Assembly: GCA_903826205.1 (NCBI GenBank)
Contig: CAIKDP010000375.1
Coordinates: 1 to 59,195 of the forward strand
Source: Akkermansiaceae bacterium
Lineage (GTDB): Bacteria > Verrucomicrobiota > Verrucomicrobiia > Verrucomicrobiales > Akkermansiaceae
Reading direction: 5' to 3'
DNA length: 59,195 nt
Under the pieces are notes generated by a model. The model was not told the DNA's origin. It did not search any database and worked only from the letters and a program-made list of their open reading frames with translations. Below, piece after piece: positions 53,757 to 59,195 of this stretch (its first letter is position 1; every line of letters begins with the position of its first letter). Both the position numbers and the translations under genes were made by a program.

Positions 53757-54701
53757 ATGAAACGCGCGTTGCCATGGTTGTTGGTGTGGGTCGTGGGCCT
53801 GACCGCCTGCGGCTGGTCCGGGGTGAGGTCCAAGCTGCACCCGCTCAACAACACCAAGGCGCAGGAAACCGCGGACATGCCGCCGCCACTCAAGGCGCAC
53901 GGAACCGACGCTGCGGCAGGCACGCCCGTGACGCCCGGCAGGAACAAGCCGGATCCCACCTCGGGTTTGGCATTCACCCCGATGGAGGACATTGTGTTCA
54001 CCAACCCGGATGATCCGGATGCGCAACTGCCCGAGTTGACCGACATGCTGACCGCGCCCAAATCCAAGACTTGGGAGGAAAGCGAGACGCTTGCCCGCCG
54101 GCGTTCCTCCCGTGAGGGCAAGCCGTTGCTCATTTGGTTCACCAGTTCCCAAAACAGCCCCCTGTGCAAAGCCCTCAATGAGGAGTTGCTGTCCACCAAT
54201 GACTTCGAAAAATGGGCCACGGAAAAACTCGTCCGGCTGCGGGTCGATGACGCGCTTAGCGTCAAAGATCCCGACCTCTCGCTGGATGCGGCGCGGACCC
54301 GTGAAATCGATGTTAGGAATTACGCCGTCGCGCTCAAAAAACGCTACAAGGTGTTAGGGCACCCCACCTTGATTTTGCTCAATTGCAGTGGCGAGGTCAT
54401 CGGCCGTTACGTCGGCTACAAGCGGGGCAACGCGGATTTCACTTGGGGGCTTATCAAGCACGGGGAATCGGTCTCCACCAAAGCCTATACCGGTTGGCGT
54501 GCCGACCTTGAGAAAAAGGGCTATCGCGAGTGGCAGGACCGGCGGGCCCGCAAAGTCTTTGCCAGGCTGGTGTCCTATGCCAAGGGGGAGTTGGTCCTCA
54601 TTGAGCCGGATGGCACCCGTTCCCGCACGCTCGAGGACAAGCTCTCCGATGCCGACCGCGCCTGGATCGCCGAGCAAAAGAAACTGCGCAATCTGCCCTG
54701 A
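53757..54701 (+). CDS. Thioredoxin-fold lipoprotein with single cysteine
   Basis: A 314-residue protein with a lipobox LTAC (MKRALPWLLVWVVGLTACGW), a proline-rich spacer and a thioredoxin-like domain (about 120-230). The active-site position reads SSQNSPLCKAL, so only one cysteine remains where CxxC is usual. The cis-proline loop is present (LGHPTLILLNCSGEVIGRYVGY). It may bind a partner by mixed disulfide or act as a chaperone-like domain. ATG 53757 is preferred to the upstream frame start at 53730. Confidence 0.7.
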   Translation: MKRALPWLLVWVVGLTACGWSGVRSKLHPLNNTKAQETADMPPPLKAHGTDAAAGTPVTPGRNKPDPTSGLAFTPMEDIVFTNPDDPDAQLPELTDMLTAPKSKTWEESETLARRRSSREGKPLLIWFTSSQNSPLCKALNEELLSTNDFEKWATEKLVRLRVDDALSVKDPDLSLDAARTREIDVRNYAVALKKRYKVLGHPTLILLNCSGEVIGRYVGYKRGNADFTWGLIKHGESVSTKAYTGWRADLEKKGYREWQDRRARKVFARLVSYAKGELVLIEPDGTRSRTLEDKLSDADRAWIAEQKKLRNLP

Positions 54702-54903
54702 GTGGCGTCGGCGATGCCCGCGCTGCCGTTGGCGCGGCCCCTGTCCCACCTTTAGCCTTGCCATGCTCTCACCGGGTCCCAATATGGTTGCCGACGTGCG
54801 TGATTTCCGGGGCTGGCCCCCTTCCGCCTTGCACGTTGCCCGTTCGAGGGTTATCGCTTTCGCCGTAGTCAATCTGGCACGCCCAAGTCAGTTCAATTCC
54901 CCC

Positions 54904-57738
54904 ATGCCCAATCCCGACCCTTCTTCCCGGCGCGCCGCGCCTGCCACTGGCAGGCATGGGTCAGGCGTGGCCCCGCGCCGTCCCGCCGACTCTAACAGCC
55001 ATCAGGCCGGCTTGCTCGATTCCCTGCTTTTCAGCATTCCCGACATCATTTTCTACAAGGACGTCAATGGCGTCTATCTGGGGTGCAATCCGTCCTTTGC
55101 CGAGTTTGTCGGACGTCCGCGCGAGGAGATCGTCGGCAAGACGGACCACGACCTTTTTGCGCCGGAGGTGGCGCAGCATTTCCAGGAATATGACCGGCGC
55201 ATGCTCGAATCGGGCGAGGCACGCCGCAATGAGGAGTGGGTCACCTACCCTGATGGCCGGCAGGTCCTCATCGATACCCTCAAAACCCCCTACCGCAGCC
55301 CCGATGGCCACCTCATCGGGGTGCTCGGCATCAGCCGCGATATCACCGCCTCCAAGCGCACCGAGGAGGCGCTGCGCGAGAGTGAGGCGAATTTCCGCAC
55401 CTTTTTCGAGACCATCACGGACATCATTCTGGTGAGCACGCCCGAGGGCCGGGTGCTCTTTGCCAACGCCGCGGTCACCCGCATGCTCGGCTACGGGCCC
55501 GACGAACTCCGCGGCATGCATCTGCTCGATGTTCATCCGGCGGACAAGCGTGAGGAAGCCGAGGCGATTTTCGGTGAGATGTTCCGCGGCGAACGGGAAA
55601 GTTGCCCGTTGCCGCTGGTGCGCAAGGACGGGGGCTTGGTGCCCGTCGAGACCCGCGTGTGGTTTGGCAAGTGGAATGGGGTGGACTGCATCTTCGGGGT
55701 CTGCAAAAACCTAACCGAGGAGCAGGAAGCCAAGACCAAACGCAAGCGCGCCGAGGCCGAACTGGCCAGGCTCTCGGTGATTCAACGCGAGTTGATGCAT
55801 CTGGCCACCCATTTTGTCAACGTGCCGACGGAGCGGCAGGATGCGGCCATTGACGAGTCTCTGGCAACCATGGGGCGGCTCATTGACGCGGACCGGGCCT
55901 ATCTGTTTGGCTACGACTTTGCCGCCGACACCATGAGCAACACCCACGAGTGGTGTGCTCCGGGTATCGCTCCGGAAATCGCCAACCTGCAGGCCGTGCC
56001 CAACGCGCTGCTGCCGGATTGGGTGAGAGCTCATCGCCATGGCGAGTCCATGCACGTCCCCAGCGTCGCGGCCTTGCCGGCTGACGGGTTTCTGCGGCAG
56101 GTGCTCGATCCGCAGGGGATCCGCTCGCTCATCACCCTGCCGTTGATGCAGGGGCAGACCTGTCTTGGTTTCGTTGGCTTTGACGCGGTGCGCGAGGAGC
56201 GGGTGTGGCGCGACGAGGAAGTGGCCTTGCTGCGCGTGCTGGCCGAGGTGTTCGCCAACTTTGAAGCCCGCCGCGCCAATGAGCGCGAGGCCCGCAAACT
56301 CCAGGAAAATTTGATTCACGCCCGCGATGCGGCGCAAGCCGCGGCCATGGCCAAAAGCCTGTTCCTGGCTAACATGTCGCACGAAATCCGCACGCCCCTC
56401 AACGCCATCCTCGGCTATGTCCAGATCATGCAACGCGAATGCCGGATGTGTCCGACCAGCAAGCGGCTGAGCGCGATCAACCGCAGCGGCGAGCATCTGC
56501 TCGAATTGCTCACCGATCTGTTGGAGTTGGTGCGCAGTGACGCGTGCGTGACCACGCTGGCCCCCGGCGACTTTGATTTCTATCAGGTTCTGGAGGATGT
56601 GCGGCTGATGTTTGTGCGGCACGCGCAGGCGCAGAGGTTGACGCTGGAGATCGCGCATGCCCCGGAGGTGCCGCAGTTCATTCACGCGGATTCCGGCAAG
56701 GTGCGCCAGATTCTGGTCAACCTCGTCGGCAACGCTTTCAAGTTCACCGCCAAGGGTGGCGTGCGCGTGTTTGCGGGCAGGGAGCCCGGCACCACGGTGG
56801 AGGCTCCCACACTGGTTGTGGACGTCGAGGATACGGGATGTGGCATCAGCGATGACGAATTGGAGCGCATCTTCGATGTCTTTGAGCAGGCGCAACAGGG
56901 CGTGCGGAGTGGCAAGGGTGCCGGCTTGGGACTGCCCTTGAGCCGGCGTTACGCGCGGGCCTTGGGTGGGGACGTCTCGGTCACCAGCCAGCCCGGTGCG
57001 GGTTGCCGCTTCCGTTTCACATTCACCGCGGGTGTGGTCAGTGGCGGGGTTGCAGGGTCACACTCATGGGGAAGTGTGCGGCACTTGGCGGCCGGGCAGC
57101 GGGTGTGCCGGGTGCTGGTGGTTGATGATGAATTTGATAACCGCGACATGCTTGCGGCCATGCTCACGGCGGCCGGCTTCAGCGTCGAAGCGGTGGACGA
57201 CGCGGCGCAAGCCCTCGACCGCTTGCAGCAGGCCAATGACATTAACCTGGTGCTGATGGACAAGCGCTTGCCGGGGATGGATGGGTACACCGCCATCGCC
57301 CGCTTGCGGCAACTGCCAGGCGGGCGCGAAGTGCCGGTGTTGGTGGTGACCGCCTCCGGGTTTGCCGATGAGAAGGCCCAGGCGCTTGCCATCGGCGCGG
57401 ATGGCTATGTCTCCAAGCCCGTGCGCCGTAATCAGTTGTTTGCTGAAATCAGCCGCGTCACCGGCGTTAGCTACGATCACGATACGGACCCGGTCGCGCC
57501 ACCCCAGGCCGCGCCCCCCCTGCTGGATGCCGCCGCCTTGGCCTGTCTGCCGGCGGCCACGCGCCACCTTCTCGAGCAAGCGCTGCGGCGCGGCGACATC
57601 CAACAATTGCGCGACCTGATAGCCGGGATTGAGCGCGAGCATGCCGGGTTGGCTGCCGGGATGCGTGTGTTGTCGGATGCCTACGACTATGACCGCCTGT
57701 ACTGTCTGCTGGAGTCAATTCCGAGAGAACCCCTATGA
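54904..57738 (+). CDS. Hybrid histidine kinase, PAS-PAS-GAF-HisKA-HATPase-REC
   Basis: A 944-residue soluble kinase. Two PAS domains (about 36-150 and 156-280; FYKDVNGVYLGCNPSFAEFVG is in the first) precede a GAF domain (about 290-455), an H-box with H493 in MSHEIRTPLN, an N-box in QILVNLVGNAFKF, G-boxes (DTGCGISDDELERIF; GKGAGLGLPLS), and a REC domain with D786 in LVLMDKRLPGMDGYTA. The last 70 residues form a helical tail. No transmembrane helix is visible, so sensing is cytoplasmic. ATG at 54904 follows CAATTCCCCC; an earlier ATG at 54763 would add a non-conserved stretch. It overlaps the next gene by ATGA. Confidence 0.9.
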   Translation: MPNPDPSSRRAAPATGRHGSGVAPRRPADSNSHQAGLLDSLLFSIPDIIFYKDVNGVYLGCNPSFAEFVGRPREEIVGKTDHDLFAPEVAQHFQEYDRRMLESGEARRNEEWVTYPDGRQVLIDTLKTPYRSPDGHLIGVLGISRDITASKRTEEALRESEANFRTFFETITDIILVSTPEGRVLFANAAVTRMLGYGPDELRGMHLLDVHPADKREEAEAIFGEMFRGERESCPLPLVRKDGGLVPVETRVWFGKWNGVDCIFGVCKNLTEEQEAKTKRKRAEAELARLSVIQRELMHLATHFVNVPTERQDAAIDESLATMGRLIDADRAYLFGYDFAADTMSNTHEWCAPGIAPEIANLQAVPNALLPDWVRAHRHGESMHVPSVAALPADGFLRQVLDPQGIRSLITLPLMQGQTCLGFVGFDAVREERVWRDEEVALLRVLAEVFANFEARRANEREARKLQENLIHARDAAQAAAMAKSLFLANMSHEIRTPLNAILGYVQIMQRECRMCPTSKRLSAINRSGEHLLELLTDLLELVRSDACVTTLAPGDFDFYQVLEDVRLMFVRHAQAQRLTLEIAHAPEVPQFIHADSGKVRQILVNLVGNAFKFTAKGGVRVFAGREPGTTVEAPTLVVDVEDTGCGISDDELERIFDVFEQAQQGVRSGKGAGLGLPLSRRYARALGGDVSVTSQPGAGCRFRFTFTAGVVSGGVAGSHSWGSVRHLAAGQRVCRVLVVDDEFDNRDMLAAMLTAAGFSVEAVDDAAQALDRLQQANDINLVLMDKRLPGMDGYTAIARLRQLPGGREVPVLVVTASGFADEKAQALAIGADGYVSKPVRRNQLFAEISRVTGVSYDHDTDPVAPPQAAPPLLDAAALACLPAATRHLLEQALRRGDIQQLRDLIAGIEREHAGLAAGMRVLSDAYDYDRLYCLLESIPREPL

Positions 57739-58904
57739 AGACTGATTGCATTCCAACCACCATCATGATCGTTGATGATGAACCCGGTAACCTCAACGTG
57801 CTCGGGGAAATGCTCAACGGGGCGGGGATGGGCGTGCGGGCCCTGCCGGGTGGGGTACTGGCATTGGCTGCCGCCCGTGCCGAGTTGCCGGACCTGGTGT
57901 TGCTGGATATCCAGATGCCGGGTATGGATGGCTACGAAGTGTGCCGCCGCTTCAAGGCGGATGAACAACTCCGCGGGATCCCCATCATTTTTCTCAGCGC
58001 CTTTACCGAGCCCTCTGACAAGCTGCAGGCCTTTGAGGCCGGGGGCGTGGATTATGTGACCAAGCCGTTTGCGGAGGTTGAGGTGTTGGCGCGCATCGGC
58101 ACCCATTTGCAGTTGCGGCGGCATCAACTCCATTTGGAAGAACTGGTGGCGCAGCGCATGCGGGAGTTGACCGAGGCGCATCGTCGTTTGCAAATCTGGG
58201 ATGATGCCAAAAACCAGTGGCTCAACGTGTTGTCCCACGAAATGCGCACGCCGCTCAATGGCGTCATTGGCATCGCGGAGTTGCTGTTCTCCTATTTGCC
58301 AGACGACTCCGAACATCACGAGATGTATCCGGAATTCGGCGTCTCATGCAGGCGCATCGAGAAATTGATCGATGACGCACTCACGGTCACGCAACTCGAT
58401 GTTGCGGCTGAGGGATTTGCGCGGATGCCGGTACGCTTGATGCCGGTGCTGGAGGACGCGGTGGCCGAGGTGGCCAGCCAGGTGGCCGCCAACCCGGTGC
58501 GCGCCGCCTTGAGTGGCGTGAGCGAGGTGAGCATCTGCGGGGAGGAGCGTTTGCTCCGGCGTGCCTTCACCGATCTGCTGCTGACGGCCACGCATTGTGT
58601 GGTGGCCGGGGAAGTCATCACGCTGGTGACTCACGTGGCCGCCGGGCAAGCCAATGTGCAGATTGTCACCCGTGGTGCCGCTCTCTCGTCGGCCGCCCTG
58701 GAAACGTTTTTCGAGGTCGGCGGCCAGCGCGAACTCCTCAAGGGAGCGGGCGATTTTGGTTTGGGGGCGACCCTGGCCAGTCGCATCATCCAGCTTTTTC
58801 ACGGCAGCGTCACGGTGCGCAACGGTTCCCAAGGCGGGCTCGTTATCCAGATTGCACTGCCCGTGGCAACATCTTGTACCCAAGCCGGGTGCCCTGACTT
58901 ATGA
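57735..58904 (+). CDS. Response regulator-histidine kinase fusion with degenerate ATPase
   Basis: A 389-residue protein. An N-terminal REC domain (D58 in VLLDIQMPGMDGYE, K110 in YVTKPF) is joined by a helix to an HisKA domain with H168 in VLSHEMRTPLNG. The C-terminal ATPase domain keeps a G-box-like GAGDFGLGATLASR, but the N-box reads RRAFTDLLLTATHCV without the asparagine that binds Mg-ATP. The second half may be unable to phosphorylate itself and could serve as a dimerisation and phosphotransfer platform for its neighbours. It is coupled to both neighbours by ATGA overlaps. Confidence 0.85.
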   Translation: MKTDCIPTTIMIVDDEPGNLNVLGEMLNGAGMGVRALPGGVLALAAARAELPDLVLLDIQMPGMDGYEVCRRFKADEQLRGIPIIFLSAFTEPSDKLQAFEAGGVDYVTKPFAEVEVLARIGTHLQLRRHQLHLEELVAQRMRELTEAHRRLQIWDDAKNQWLNVLSHEMRTPLNGVIGIAELLFSYLPDDSEHHEMYPEFGVSCRRIEKLIDDALTVTQLDVAAEGFARMPVRLMPVLEDAVAEVASQVAANPVRAALSGVSEVSICGEERLLRRAFTDLLLTATHCVVAGEVITLVTHVAAGQANVQIVTRGAALSSAALETFFEVGGQRELLKGAGDFGLGATLASRIIQLFHGSVTVRNGSQGGLVIQIALPVATSCTQAGCPDL

Positions 58905-59195
58905 ATGCCTCGTTACCCCAGCGCGCAGTGGATTCCGGGGCGCTGGAGCTCCCGCCGGGCGTGCCTGGTCGTGGAGTCTTCCGCAGCGCGGGCGGGGGTG
59001 GTAAATGGCCGGCCTTGTTATTGTTCGTGATGGGCCTGGGCATTACGGGTTGGTTGGTACGGGGGGTCAAATCCATGGATGAGGCAGAGGCGAAGCTGGC
59101 GTTTGATTTTGATTGTCAGAGAATCCAAGCCCGCGTCAAGGAGCGGCTCCGCGCCCACGAGCAGATCTTGCGCAGCGGCGCGGCGTTTTTCGCCG
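58901..59195 (+). CDS. CHASE-domain sensor protein (3' truncated by window)
   Basis: A frame opens at ATG 58901, overlapping the preceding stop in ATGA, and runs off the right edge for 98 codons. A basic, glycine-rich N-terminus is followed by a transmembrane helix (WPALLLFVMGLGITGWLV) and a periplasmic segment beginning AFDFDCQRIQARVKERLRAHEQIL, as at the start of CHASE sensory domains. It is probably the third member of the signalling cluster, a membrane sensor kinase or cyclase. Confidence 0.7.
   Translation, partial: MNASLPQRAVDSGALELPPGVPGRGVFRSAGGGGKWPALLLFVMGLGITGWLVRGVKSMDEAEAKLAFDFDCQRIQARVKERLRAHEQILRSGAAFFA

Noticed and set aside
54763-54906. Earlier ATG for the hybrid kinase
   Set aside because: The extra residues are not conserved-looking and a better context (C-rich, ATG at 54904) lies just before the PAS domain.

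Overview
The window looks like a chromosomal stretch of a Verrucomicrobiota bacterium. The evidence is a Verru_Chthon cassette protein A homologue (41036-44593), a PEP-CTERM protein with autotransporter-type beta-strand repeats at the left edge, a CbiX protein followed by a DR2241-type Fe-S protein, large exported proteins of unknown function, and high GC (about 63 % by eye). No rRNA, tRNA, CRISPR array, transposase or phage gene was seen. The order of genes looks chromosomal rather than mobile.

Left part (1-19 kb): partial surface protein; CbiX and its Fe-S partner; a small DUF2892 membrane protein; class I fumarase overlapping lipB; ruvB and a Fur-family regulator; holB facing them; hisI; rplS; topB on the minus strand. 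A minus-strand block (18264 down to 13289) then runs VapBC-like pair > ECF sigma factor > membrane protein in the anti-sigma position > PDZ protein > TPR-like protein. lipA closes this part.

Middle (19-36 kb): one long plus-strand operon (19473-28224) encodes a DUF4175-like coiled-coil membrane protein, a small exported protein, a prenyltransferase-fold repeat protein and three related exported proteins in tandem. Next come parC and a membrane protein, then a four-gene envelope module: DUF3570 beta-barrel candidate, ApbE-type flavin transferase, TlpA-like thioredoxin, and DUF4266 lipoprotein ending in GCGCN. An Ig-repeat surface protein follows.

Right part (36-59 kb): a DsbD-type thiol reductase; on the minus strand an SPFH/band-7 protein with about five tandem 74-residue repeats that recalls the layout of major vault protein; the cassette protein A with an exported partner; rpsA with a clear terminator; two exported proteins; valS; a DUF4332/zinc-ribbon membrane protein; a thioredoxin-fold lipoprotein; and three overlapping two-component genes, the last cut by the window edge.

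Signals not explained by genes: (1) the pentamer GTTAG/CTAAC occurs about 83 times while other NTTAG pentamers are almost absent; (2) many lead genes lack a Shine-Dalgarno sequence and instead carry a C-rich ACCCC-like stretch directly before ATG, rplS being the clear exception; (3) three intergenic palindromes share a GACGAYCGTC core; (4) a 25-bp operator-like block is shared by two unrelated promoters; (5) several 3'-end and upstream repeats. The best candidates for an undescribed system are the repeat-bearing SPFH protein, the DUF3570/ApbE/TlpA/DUF4266 module and the GTTAG signal. All counts were made by eye and all family calls are from sequence recognition, without database searches.
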